This document shows, one piece after another, positions 30,401-36,874 of a stretch of 64,000 nt of DNA. This DNA is from a virus. The notes under the pieces were generated by a model. That model was given only the letters and a program-made list of their open reading frames with translations. It had not been told where the DNA came from and ran no database searches. Every line of letters starts with the position of its first letter. Within the stretch, counting starts at the first letter, position 1. The position numbers and the translations under genes are program-made. Location: positions 42,490-106,489 of IMG/VR virus record IMGVR_UViG_3300034198_015644. One strand, written 5' to 3'.

Positions 30401-32949
30401 TAATTACAGAACATTGTGAACCAACAAATGTAAATAGTGGGAATATATTTTCAATACCTAGTGGAACTACCTTTAATCAATTTATGGATTTGATTAGCAC
30501 TCAATTAATAGATGTTAAAGATAGACAATCTATATCTGCGTATCCATTACTCAGATATTTTTACGACAAATATTTAGGATTGTGTGGTTTAGATAATTGT
30601 AATACCAGTAGTGGACAATATAACTACAATACCTTAAATAATTTTGCACAATTAATTGGAGATTATTGGATAGATTTAGTAGAACAATTTGTTCCTGCCA
30701 CAACAATTTGGGGTGGAGACGGTGGAGGAAGAGGAACCAGAACATATTCAAATAATATGTTTGACCAACCTAAATTTGAATACAGAAATTTTTCATTTGG
30801 TTATTGTAGTGATTATTGTTTTCAAATAGGGGCAACTTCACCACTTAATACATCAACATGTTATGTCGCATCTTCATTAATTAAAACTGTTGACACACCA
30901 TTGACACCTCCAAATTTCGGTGAATGGGTAAATCAAAATATATTAGGAGGACAATCAACAATTGCAGGTAGAATATCTTCAGGGGTTCGTTTATGTGCTA
31001 GTCAAAACTCTCAATATAATGGATTATGTGACTGTATTAATGCACCAAACCCATGTTTAATTTCGGCAAATATAAATTTGTCGATGACAGAAGGTCCTTT
31101 AACTGTTAATATCGCACTACCAATCGTGACCAATTTAAATACGGCACCAAATCAGACAGATTTTTTAAATGCAATATATGCGGGATTAACACAATTAGGT
31201 TATAGTACAACAATAAATCCTCCATATAATAATTTATTGTGGAGTAAAGATAGTGCAATTGGTTGTAATGATGATATAACACCAAATTTAACGGTAGATA
31301 TTGTTTATTCTTGTATAACAGGTAGTACTTTAGTGCCAGGATCAGGAAATGCTTTTGTGTACGATTCACTCAATTATAATTTCCCTAGTACAAGTACATT
31401 CAATATTGGTCAAGTTGCGTTTAGTGGTGATGTTATATATGGTGTAGTTAAAGGTGATCCTGCTTCAAATAATAATTTTGGTTATCTATATTCTTACAAT
31501 AAAAATACAAGTACTTTATCAATATTAAAATTATTTGGTATTATAGGAAATTCATTAAGACATCCTAATGGAGGATTAGTTTTGGGTAATGATGGTTGGT
31601 TATATGGAACTTCACTTTATAATAATGCCCCTGGTACTTTGTATTATGATTGGGGTGCAATATTTAGGTACAACCCAATTACTGCACAGTTCCAAATATT
31701 AACTAATTTTAATCCTTCGATTGGAAATGGTAAAGTGACAAATTCAAGTAGAATACTTTACCATAGTAATGGTAAACTTTACATACCTTTAGTTGATTAT
31801 ACAAATATAACATCATACATTTATGAATTAGACATAACTCAACCAACTCCAATAGGAAACGCTTTTCTAACATTAGGGTATCAAACGGGTGAAGTATTTT
31901 TGTCTGAAGATACGGCAAATTTATTGGGATCTAACTATATTTTTGGTACTACAAGTTTAGGTGGTACATTTAATAAGGGAACTATTTTTAGATTTGTACC
32001 AAATATATTTACACCATTATTTAACATAGTTTATCATTTTGGTAGTTCAACTACAATTTTAAGTGAAAATCCAAGTGGACCATTATTACAATCTCCAACA
32101 ATAGGGTCGTATAATATATTTTATGGACTAACAAATGGGTCAACGGCAGTAAAACAAACTTTATATGAATTTGACGTATACCAGTCACCAACACCAAGTG
32201 CGGTATCCGTTATCCACACATTTGATGGTACAACACCACCCGAAGGTAGAAATCCAGAAGGTAATTTAGTTATATCGAATAATAAATTATATGGACAAAC
32301 CACATCAGGAGGTTTAGGATATGGCGAAATATTTGAGTATGATTTAATTGCCAATACGAATCAATATAATATTGTACATCAGTTTATTAACGGAGCCAAT
32401 GGAGCTAACACACCTCAAAGCTACCCTTATTTGACGTATAATCCTAACGATAATTACATATATAGTGTTACACCTTATGGTGGATTTAATAAGAATGGTA
32501 CATTGTATAGATTTGCCTATACCGGAACACCAACAACTTACACATATCAATCAGGAATTTTTAATTGTAATGATTTACCTTTATTGGCAACTTCATTACC
32601 TGTACTAAATAAACTTAGTGTTTCATTCAGTGCTGATTCTGGTACGACAGTATCAACTGCGATTAGCGGACTTTCAAATTGCATTACGTCACAACAAGGG
32701 ACAGGAAATTGTCCTGGTTATGTAAACAATCCGGGTGTTGAAGTAATCGTACAAGATTTGACAAGTTTAATTGATAATCCATGTGTTGAACCACCATTAG
32801 TTGCACAATGTAATACAATTTTTGCTACTCACATAGATAATGATATTTGGTTTGATGGTTGGGTAACGGTAATTACAGGTGCAACATATAATAACAATAG
32901 TATTACTACAGTCTTTACTGCATCAACTTCTAATACGGGAGCTATTTAA
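18460..32949 (+). CDS. Giant adhesin-like tail fibre protein, 4829 aa
   Basis: Domains from the sequence: about 1-410, GloVer repeats; about 424-900, two copies of a propeller-like module (ITTD/YLTxP...W.F); about 900-2120, SprB-type repeats and cysteine-rich segments; about 2120-2400, a TIM-barrel glycosidase-like domain with GIGLE2233-N-E-F-W-N and PLWSAE2333YNG; 2400-3350, a tandem SprB array; about 3350-4200, an unidentified region that includes a LIGDYWIDLVEQFVPATTIWGG stretch; about 4290-4700, GloVer repeats. It has no signal peptide. The start is one base after the preceding stop. At nearly 14.5 kb it takes up over a fifth of the window. A very long fibre or adhesin is the best reading; catalysis by the TIM-like domain is only suggested by the two glutamates. 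Confidence 0.85.
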   Translation: MPYIFNDKYYKIIHKIGLNNLSQQSNSSLIIPNSFLNNLFYATTEETSLVGSNFRGTIYRADADGNVFDVLYLFSGLTQPLTLFKDGDGDRPIGSLIEAPNGLLYGTTDGGGVWTNSSQTPIYGNGILFSYDPLGNTYNILYRFSGITNFDPIPSLTDGGRPQANLKVISGTTIFGTTCAGGYNPIGGGTELGSIWKFDTSTNTYSILHHITASTEGRKVTELILANDDNLYFTTKFDGAGFPWPAGGSLVKLDLNGNSTVIHQFTNTPDGADPSASLLQASNNLIYGTTTQGGTGGYGTIYTCDTSGNYGIIYNFLGGINGQNPSGSLYEYSPGLFYGMAYGGGNFNLGVIYSSDTFGNVGVIHHFGSFYLDGESNYRQITNLSTGVNGSLFGVTNGGGIGSGTIYTWIDTCSFIYSRSGTTLNYFDPNHIEYSYYFETISPSNIRVAFACRNNNLFWRKITTSFNVIDEFTLGNFLDEAPVINRNIFLPPAAFKGMAYAGPNQLFVNNRTSQRVELYDITNTSATLITPVFSLPITHQFSIGNYTDSLYVNNTQTVFYINFNNTFTSFDSSGQILNDGAPPLGNVVSMYVHNGDIYTTTDNNLIYLTEPSAPSGWTFTLIGNTPYNEPMYAIAQDNISECLLSIPTVDYSCVTLFVRYADDFYIYELDPNNPDILNYRFKPFYATTQLATNGIYLWAHRSTVPSSFIDVYDLAASYATLNGVLVPSMQITVPINTRLGGIFYISPNQLYVVNETLNTVELWDISTPPTPIITTVFNIPAPYSPVILNSSYNSLYVDLNNNIFYLTTFTDFVSFSVTPGNPNPTVLNTSSSTILPNGHQIINMYLDNGQIYVTTQQGYIYLAQPAVGGGWTFIQQTFIPRPTRFGVTQTYAEDCVGTVPPTPLTGCVITGLTVTGCSDFVIVSGDSQDITCLHDGSVSIQISGGCPNYTYTLYHPNISTQVNQVVTPNKNWTFTGLTDPGNYYVSISGCSGATLVTLSPFTILDNNTFYNNIFQLNNEEFCVTVSGGTLPYIITIDGVSQTYQSADTYCFSASCLTPPSPSLIRCRLSNNNGRINRAWDGTPLSPCQHTFTILDLTVNGVQYGPGTPLTVTAPSGLMAGIGTDGNSYVTNITDWINSYVPAGFTFWDDMKVVDRPVGSTFNLTISYFNACAGTTQQYTYNDSTGWTIPGPQTYSTYDCVPLTIGGGSQTGRTVTISDAEGCSASTVINYTCETPTISISGTNLCCNNDGSVSITVNNGVPAFSVTGTNATTGEEIIVTSPTTPINIDHLTPGNWTFVVQDSYGNLITTNNTINLIRSYNVDFFSASTSPTGTTFCFSGESCLDYLNVIIEATGQITSINLNPTPDAWFGTDGIIDTNTLYCFDIPIEYCGNDVINILFFNGLNTNINVLSGSFTNPTCQALFGYVGAQEGTWVNGYPAYWFTLNNGIDVVVYFDLTLNLWVWKNRNSGTICSSSPDLINWTSINTSPNCQCVDSFTSSIVIAVDSCGYIYESISLPCPTLTLSGTSVNPTCIQNCSGTITLTSSGGQSPFTFQLTDSNGNTLLNSIGQPTIATNITTNSYTFTNLCSGTYYTLITDSAFPIPATANTTPIVLINTFIASANVLPITINGTGGTICFTVTGGSGNYNIDIQDTNYTYPPVNDTIVDGETCFDLPFGCYDWSIIDPSTLCQYTGNTCIPETPFGCGDYTYTDPTCTNDGTLTINVSGGTGPYQFDLYLNGIFNQTGTNSVETFTFQNLVAGTYNVLVTDLGSGTVLDCVTVTLVNTFSVQFISGSTCENPGYYCVSFSGGNPPYIIEFDQTIQYVEYIAGTYCYQAPCGTYELTVSDSAIIGNCYQVQVYTKGLGGFIITTDINGNEIANTVPISLSPQTFYFCSFSAPYYSVSGPPYSPYVPPSPYYLNISTSGDCSSTNCGGSTIGGCSDSQTITISCGVDLSATTVGNPCGQNGQGSITIFNIGGSPNFQYSINGGLTYQSSNYFTGLNSGTYDITILDASGCTASTQAVIGYQTNLSVSASTTPENCDYSSGGTITINIVGGTPTYSISLNGGLPTTQTYYTGLTVGTYTFNITDSEGCTATIDVTIEPPISLSGTITTSESCSYSPSLNQYLALKVESLINYLGNDVLENEHINYAVCQGYTIFQSYGVAKIWRTLSPTVTNPQGLNRAQAEARLSVFLGKIYSAGLLPVALLGDTADMDWLASVDAVNANKFWGIGLENEFWNGAVSFANWVSYLNYLKVTYPQYFRMAYLANPAGTWGATEALQIIDAQIDVIEITNYNSGKPNPNWGSFVNQLNLLSTAANIRGVNQKFIPLWSAEYNGNSGNNFSGQYFGVTTNYTKINPSAVLTQYDIDFAAVTYAYPPNLTKVGFSMYEYIYAIDAGVLPQCTNLSGSITASTITSGGTGVYSTSGTLTINANGGYAPYQYSVDGGAFGTSNYFTGLNGGIHNFVVIDASGCTVSGTTTIGGAFEFETSVTSLDCLTTSSATICVTSISGGYPPYTYSINGGSFSSSNCFSGLSSGSYTIAAQDLSGCSATTVVFISAPSPIIVNANVIDSISCLDGSSASGGTITITATNGTSPYYYSIDSGLNYQTLNTFINVPVGTYTIVVKDSLNCTGTTTVNVGTRPSFSISASSTPDNCSLTGLGSLTINVIGGYSPYYYSIDGGLFFNGPINSNSYYQGGLNPGVYDIVVEDSSGCTATTQVTIITSEDLTIGVVTTPETCNYNSGGTATISVTGGTPTFTYSLNGSSPVSSNYFTGLTVGTYTVTVTDSLGCNDTITFTIDPPINISGNTTPQPCNGISGGTLTINASSGNPPYTYSVDGGSFTNNNYFTGLTTGSHTIIVKDASGCTASTITQVNPPIIVSAVTTPENCLYTSAGTITIVSTIGGTSPYTYSVNGGSFTNLTYYTGLTFGSYNIIVKDISGCSATTQVTINPPIPVSGTVVTTNLDCNNTNIGTLLITAYGGTSPYTYSVNGGSYTSQNYYFGLSAGTYNITIKDVYGCSATTSGIVSTATPITVSAVSVTAITCTGVSVADLTLIPNGGTPPYTFLWKPINVNTQTVNTGNYITSPGTYTYSGSVVDRYGCSASTTVTFTILSAFTPTLDIIATGDLSCDGSSYVTISAITSGYNTICWSTGQCGVSSITANTPGSYSYYITLSGCVYSSDTVILDYVDVPPPIVGYDANLCICSSTDVSLINNGFTYTDILWNNGETASSFSVSSCTPTGYTFYLTAKDQYGCPVTSNTVTIVFSELDVDVYTNNSVCLECGICIDGYAEVVVNKGTPPYVFSWTGVNSTTNVVDNLQPGNYCVSVTDAAGCFESICFTISATTPTDCTYEPVKDPNGNIILNPDGTISFTDPAINVGPVARISITNYSPTEECCLSNSTTALPLLYCDCKCYWSKPSCSSGDTIIDKIILGTNGNNGIQLINSTPKNNQTIKCQYQVTFNYLFNFDCQSLNDCVQTNYSGDVLTFLSGLSAFATVEVLTTGGTYTTQQIAPIWNFDFYNQPTGVYFGGQNCDLITQSIFNSLGTNCTALTENTFAAIWKTASFKIYDSLVGETIKLGMILEGFGCEYNILLDNIQINEVCVVTEEQIITPPNGGCPGFELEKIVDNKKSWIYNETTYNRDWFHLKYRDTSYIDYDERLDINTKEVDLEVNVSRAINYDIYCYATSPQNCLTISGCNNPNLVVGLMTSIDYCSLGIPYLNDMSGFTGPGRIYFFDALGTLTTDVNQIVNAPAGGLYWDGTDINGVDRTSYFAPITGNTGVLYICQSGVTAAFKFEPNTLQLYYFNSCCLPQIPNSVRPTFMCWPTNTGLSYLQTITPASTLFSAGLVYLYYVLGTGVPPSIQPSNPWVQFPNVTTYTGSVLTFATSGLTAGQTYDFQFSIRVNGTNNPPQPIVYIAFGVGQGGTQVTLLDNITGATNNGTITYNFTQTITGPLTQYNEFFIRIINGTSTKTYFVNYNDLIITEHCEPTNVNSGNIFSIPSGTTFNQFMDLISTQLIDVKDRQSISAYPLLRYFYDKYLGLCGLDNCNTSSGQYNYNTLNNFAQLIGDYWIDLVEQFVPATTIWGGDGGGRGTRTYSNNMFDQPKFEYRNFSFGYCSDYCFQIGATSPLNTSTCYVASSLIKTVDTPLTPPNFGEWVNQNILGGQSTIAGRISSGVRLCASQNSQYNGLCDCINAPNPCLISANINLSMTEGPLTVNIALPIVTNLNTAPNQTDFLNAIYAGLTQLGYSTTINPPYNNLLWSKDSAIGCNDDITPNLTVDIVYSCITGSTLVPGSGNAFVYDSLNYNFPSTSTFNIGQVAFSGDVIYGVVKGDPASNNNFGYLYSYNKNTSTLSILKLFGIIGNSLRHPNGGLVLGNDGWLYGTSLYNNAPGTLYYDWGAIFRYNPITAQFQILTNFNPSIGNGKVTNSSRILYHSNGKLYIPLVDYTNITSYIYELDITQPTPIGNAFLTLGYQTGEVFLSEDTANLLGSNYIFGTTSLGGTFNKGTIFRFVPNIFTPLFNIVYHFGSSTTILSENPSGPLLQSPTIGSYNIFYGLTNGSTAVKQTLYEFDVYQSPTPSAVSVIHTFDGTTPPEGRNPEGNLVISNNKLYGQTTSGGLGYGEIFEYDLIANTNQYNIVHQFINGANGANTPQSYPYLTYNPNDNYIYSVTPYGGFNKNGTLYRFAYTGTPTTYTYQSGIFNCNDLPLLATSLPVLNKLSVSFSADSGTTVSTAISGLSNCITSQQGTGNCPGYVNNPGVEVIVQDLTSLIDNPCVEPPLVAQCNTIFATHIDNDIWFDGWVTVITGATYNNNSITTVFTASTSNTGAI
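18550..19690 (+). repeat. N-terminal GloVer-type repeat block of the 4829 aa protein
   Basis: About eight units with the pattern LYGTT.GG....GTIY....G....I..F...DG..P...L, matching the blocks of the 4101 aa protein. It begins almost at the N-terminus, which is unusual for a complete fibre and fits a split from the 626 aa gene. Confidence 0.8.
24820..25670 (+). other. TIM-barrel glycosidase-like domain inserted in the SprB array
   Basis: Encodes residues about 2120-2400 of the 4829 aa protein. It has alternating helix/strand character and few cysteines, unlike its surroundings. W-G-I-G-L-E-N-E-F-W-N fits the end of a strand carrying an Asn-Glu acid/base pair as in many glycoside hydrolases. 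PLWSAEYNG (E2333), 100 residues later, fits the second catalytic glutamate. SprB-type sequence (TTSESCSYSP) breaks off just before it and resumes after it (GTLTINANGGYAPYQYS). Confidence 0.6.
25680..28500 (+). repeat. Tandem SprB-type coding repeat array
   Basis: About eleven units of 75-90 residues run head to tail. Each has the order C-(N/x)-G-x-x-x-G-(T/S)-(I/L)-T-I, then GG..PY.YS(V/I)(N/D)GG, then a YFTGL..G.Y segment, and ends (V/I).D..GC.A(S/T). This is the SprB repeat pattern known from Bacteroidota gliding adhesins. Confidence 0.8.
31360..32520 (+). repeat. C-terminal GloVer-type repeat block of the 4829 aa protein
   Basis: Units such as LYGTSLYNN, IFGTTSLGGTFNKGTIF, LYGQTTSGGLGYGEIFEY and TPYGGFNKNGTLYRF repeat at about 45-60 residues. 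The protein therefore carries GloVer blocks at both ends. Confidence 0.75.
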
Positions 32950-32973
32950 AAGTGATTAAAAAATTAAATTGAC

Positions 32974-34731
32974 ATGGGAGATATGTTTAAAACTGAAGGT
33001 ATGGTAATCCAAGAGATTACAACTAAAGATGTAAAAAATTTAGACGTAAAAAATTTTTATGAAAGTAAAGATTATATTAATTACGATAATACCTATGTAA
33101 GTTTGACTAGACAAGATTATGGTGAATCTAAAATAGATTTTTTAATTGACGGAAGAACTGTAGGTCAAATAGTGGCAGGTTTTATTGATGGTTATGTATT
33201 AAATACTAGTGGTTTGACCATACATGAAAATTTTAAATATCAAAATGATCATACTTCAAAAGGAAAATCAATAAATAATTTTAATGAAAGGTCGGATTAT
33301 CACGTTTTCTTTTTACCAACTTATACAATTGATGGTGCGACTAAAATAATGACAGGAGTTACAAGTGCATCTACGGGTGTTTATATTGTAGATACTTTAA
33401 GTAGTCTAACTTTTACTACAATTTTCAATGACACTTCAGGATATACAACATCATTTTTTGTAAATAATAATGGAATAAAATTTGAACTTTTTCAAAGAAC
33501 AACTCCAAGTACAATATTTGCAAGTCCATATCCTGCGCCAGCACCACCAATTATTGGTTTCGTAGTAAATCCAATATTTAATCAAAATATAATTGATAGT
33601 ACGGATTATTTTACTAAGGTAAATTTAGAGAACTACGTAACATCTTATTCTTCAGTAACATATACTTTTGATTTAACTAATTTTGAAGGAGAATTTGTAA
33701 TCAAAGGGCTATTTAAATGGACAAATTTTAGTTATTTTTCTAATTTAATTGGTAGTGAATATTACCAAAATAAAATAACAGGAATTTACCCTAATAATTT
33801 ATATAACATATATGATCCTGATAAAGATTATTATTTTATTTATTTAAAAAAGGCTGAAAAACCTAAAATAACATCTAATATTTTTACACAAACTAATTTG
33901 CCATTAAATGTTATTAGCTTAGCCCCTTGTTTTGACGGACAAGTAGATTATCCAATCGCAAACGATATTAATACAGTGACTAGTAGTATATTGGTAACAG
34001 TTAATGGTATTGTTTTATCTACTGATGAATATATTTATTCATCCAATACCTTATCAATTATTAGTGGGTATTTGAAAATGGATGATATTATAACTTTAGC
34101 ATATTCTAACCAAATAAATACCCCACCAATACAGACAGAATCTTATAAAATTACTTCAATACCAAACACAACTTACCCTAATTATGGGCAAAAAGTTATA
34201 TATAATACTTCTAAAAATAAGTACGAATATTGGTTAGATTATGAATCGGTTGGAGATCTAGTTTTATCGGTAAACGGTCAAATTTTGCCAAATAATATTG
34301 ATTTTTATGTCTCATCTTCAAATAAAAAAAGGATTATTTTTGAAAATGTTTTAAATATCGATGATATTATTACCGTTTTCTACAATTCGGTATTAAATAA
34401 TGGGAACAAAATAACCTCATCAGTATATAATTTAAATTGGAGTCTAAATGAGGCACCTAAAAATAATTCAGGATATTTCCAAGTTCAAGTGGCAAATTAT
34501 AGTGACACTACATTTAGTAGTCCTATATTTACAGGTATTACACTTTACAATCAAAATATTGTAAATTATAATATGAATATTTCATTTAGTGGTAATTATG
34601 GGGACAAATTTTTAGTTAGAGTTATAAATTATAAAAATTACTATACCATTTTAAATGAATTAATACAAACAATAAATTATAGTGAAATAGTACCGTTGAC
34701 TATTTCTACAAACGCATTAAATAACTATTAA
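32974..34731 (+). CDS. Unidentified tail/structural protein, 585 aa
   Basis: Starts MGDMF after an A-rich leader 24 bases downstream of the giant fibre gene. It has no signal peptide or cysteine-rich repeats. Residues about 330-380 and 410-465 look like two related beta modules: each has a 'LVSVNG..L....Y..SS....I' pattern (ILVTVNGIVLSTDEYIYSS and LVLSVNGQILPNNIDFYVS). This suggests duplicated sandwich domains of the kind found in fibre-joining proteins. The role is inferred from position only. Confidence 0.75.
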   Translation: MGDMFKTEGMVIQEITTKDVKNLDVKNFYESKDYINYDNTYVSLTRQDYGESKIDFLIDGRTVGQIVAGFIDGYVLNTSGLTIHENFKYQNDHTSKGKSINNFNERSDYHVFFLPTYTIDGATKIMTGVTSASTGVYIVDTLSSLTFTTIFNDTSGYTTSFFVNNNGIKFELFQRTTPSTIFASPYPAPAPPIIGFVVNPIFNQNIIDSTDYFTKVNLENYVTSYSSVTYTFDLTNFEGEFVIKGLFKWTNFSYFSNLIGSEYYQNKITGIYPNNLYNIYDPDKDYYFIYLKKAEKPKITSNIFTQTNLPLNVISLAPCFDGQVDYPIANDINTVTSSILVTVNGIVLSTDEYIYSSNTLSIISGYLKMDDIITLAYSNQINTPPIQTESYKITSIPNTTYPNYGQKVIYNTSKNKYEYWLDYESVGDLVLSVNGQILPNNIDFYVSSSNKKRIIFENVLNIDDIITVFYNSVLNNGNKITSSVYNLNWSLNEAPKNNSGYFQVQVANYSDTTFSSPIFTGITLYNQNIVNYNMNISFSGNYGDKFLVRVINYKNYYTILNELIQTINYSEIVPLTISTNALNNY

Positions 34732-34757
34732 CAACATATTTATAAATAAAATAACAG

Positions 34758-36863
34758 ATGAGTTATATTATCAAAGAAACTAGCCCCTTTATTGGGGTAA
34801 AATTGACTGAAATAGGTCGCCAAAAATTGGCTATGGGTCAATTGACATTTAATCAATGGGCTGCCGGTGATTCTGAAATAGATTACGGATACGTCTCACC
34901 AAATTTACCTGGGGTAAATGAAATGATATTGAGACCAAAAGACGAACAACCCAATTTAAAATATTATCTAAGAAAAATTGATGGATCAATTAAGACAAAT
35001 TTGAGTTCCGCAAATCTTAGAGTTTTGGGTATTACAGTTAATAATAAAGCGGATGAAAGAGGATTTTTTAATATAGCGGGAGATCCCACTACAGGGTGGC
35101 CAATACAGACAGGATCTACCTACATTAAAACTACAGGTACATTACCTTGTAATTTATTTAATGGGGGTAACACAATAAATTTAGGTACAACTAATTTTAG
35201 TGATTGTGATTTTGTTTTATTTATTGTAACAAATCCGGTAAATGGAACATTGTCTCCACAATCTTTTTCATATGTACCAGTTCCATATTTGTGGTTCAAA
35301 ATTGTTTCAGGGGGGACTTCAGGTTCAATAGTGACACTAGATAGGGATTTACCAGATTTAAGTTTTTTTGGTACGTGTAATTCTAGTACACAAATTCAAT
35401 ACATCATATACCCAGGTTGTAATGACCCAATAAATACATTTTATGGTAGTGGATGTACTTCCGCATATTGGAATACAGGTACATTGTCTTTTGATTCTTG
35501 TTGTGAAATATCGGTTAGTGATGTTTTAGTTTGGAATCAAAATAACGTTTGGTGTGAAGATATCATTGGAACTCAATCAGGTACAGAAACACATAGAGAT
35601 TATGGATCTATTGATTATATAGGAGAAAAACAATATTTAGGTTTTCCATGTGAATGTCCTGCGGCAGATTCTGAAGTTAATTGTTGTGATCCGGCTGAAA
35701 GTATACGAGACGGTTTCCAAAAAGGAATTGGAATAATTCACTATACAAATAATACAATATCTAATTTTTATGGTGAATTTTTCTATGTAGATGGACCTAG
35801 TGGCAAAGTTTTAACTTTAGATGTACCTACAGTCATGTGGTATAATAGGGATTTTGGTGGTGTGTCGGGAACAGGAGATATTATAGGAATGAGATTTGTT
35901 TCGGATACTACATTAAAATATGTTACAGGTACTGACATTCAATATTATGATTTAATAGAGGACGCAACATACAGTTCAACACCGACAGCACCATTAGTGG
36001 TCGGTAGAGTATACCCACAATTAAAAATTGTGGTTATAACAGATGAAGAATTATTGGCGGCGATGTCGTATAAATCAAATAGAAATTGGACTTTACCCGA
36101 ATTAAAAGCTACTCTTACTAACCCATCTAGTGGAACAGGATTGTTATCGCCGGGCGAAACTTTATATCTAACTTATGACATTAGACCAACTTCGGGGTTA
36201 CAACCATCATTACCTTGTCAATATTATGTAAAAATAACTAACACAACAGTTACAAGTAAAGATGTTTATTTCCACATAAATGGTTTGGGTAAGTTACCAT
36301 ATATGCGAGAAGTTGAGCAGTTAGGATATGACGGTTTAGGGTTTTATGGACATCAATTTGTTTTACTATCACAAATAGTAACGACTAGTGGAGGTTGCCG
36401 ACCCGACTCTTCAATGTGGAGACAAACAATATGGACAGATCCATCTGGAGGCACATTAAGTCCAACTGAAATTGAAGATCAAAATCCTGTTGTCAACGAT
36501 TTCTTATTGACAGTGGCTAGATATAGTGGAGCTACTTACTATGATAATACTATATTGGGCGTACCATTAATTGGGCAAACTAATATAATGAATTTTGGGG
36601 ATGAAAGATTTTTTTATGGAAATTTAGATACGTATATCGGTGCTAAAATTTTTAAAACAATTTTTAGTCTCAGTGTAGATAGAAGTCAATTTGTTAGTAC
36701 TACTAACCCATCATATACAACTAGTAACAATGGAATACTTAATTTAAGTGAGATTGGAATATATGATAATTTATCTAATTTAGTTATGATTGGTAAATTT
36801 AGTACTCCCGTGATACTTCCGCCGGGATCAATTGCGGATATTGAAATGACATTAGATTTTTAA
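34758..36863 (+). CDS. Tail-collar-like / fibre-attachment protein, 701 aa
   Basis: The N-terminus (residues 12-45, VKLTEIGRQKLAMGQ...FNQWAAGDSEIDYG) has the layout of the tail-collar fibre N-terminal domain (DUF3751 type: LT..G..KLA......F....GDG), which docks fibres on the baseplate. The C-terminus (about 640-701) has FVSTTNPSYTTSNNGILNLSEIGIYD and ends in a beta strand. It resembles the C-terminus of the next gene (PTFTTNTPIRISSIGLFN), so the two are paralogous at both ends. The middle 500 residues are specific to this protein and include CDPAES and CECPA cysteine clusters. Confidence 0.72.
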   Translation: MSYIIKETSPFIGVKLTEIGRQKLAMGQLTFNQWAAGDSEIDYGYVSPNLPGVNEMILRPKDEQPNLKYYLRKIDGSIKTNLSSANLRVLGITVNNKADERGFFNIAGDPTTGWPIQTGSTYIKTTGTLPCNLFNGGNTINLGTTNFSDCDFVLFIVTNPVNGTLSPQSFSYVPVPYLWFKIVSGGTSGSIVTLDRDLPDLSFFGTCNSSTQIQYIIYPGCNDPINTFYGSGCTSAYWNTGTLSFDSCCEISVSDVLVWNQNNVWCEDIIGTQSGTETHRDYGSIDYIGEKQYLGFPCECPAADSEVNCCDPAESIRDGFQKGIGIIHYTNNTISNFYGEFFYVDGPSGKVLTLDVPTVMWYNRDFGGVSGTGDIIGMRFVSDTTLKYVTGTDIQYYDLIEDATYSSTPTAPLVVGRVYPQLKIVVITDEELLAAMSYKSNRNWTLPELKATLTNPSSGTGLLSPGETLYLTYDIRPTSGLQPSLPCQYYVKITNTTVTSKDVYFHINGLGKLPYMREVEQLGYDGLGFYGHQFVLLSQIVTTSGGCRPDSSMWRQTIWTDPSGGTLSPTEIEDQNPVVNDFLLTVARYSGATYYDNTILGVPLIGQTNIMNFGDERFFYGNLDTYIGAKIFKTIFSLSVDRSQFVSTTNPSYTTSNNGILNLSEIGIYDNLSNLVMIGKFSTPVILPPGSIADIEMTLDF

Positions 36864-36874
36864 AAACTTATAAA

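Noticed and set aside
31106-31918. Minus-strand open frames of 69-87 codons inside the 4829 aa gene (and similar ones elsewhere in the giant genes)
   Set aside because: They lie opposite a long coding frame with a strong repeat structure, have low-complexity products rich in Leu, Tyr and His, and have no promoter or leader; they are shadows of the + strand gene.
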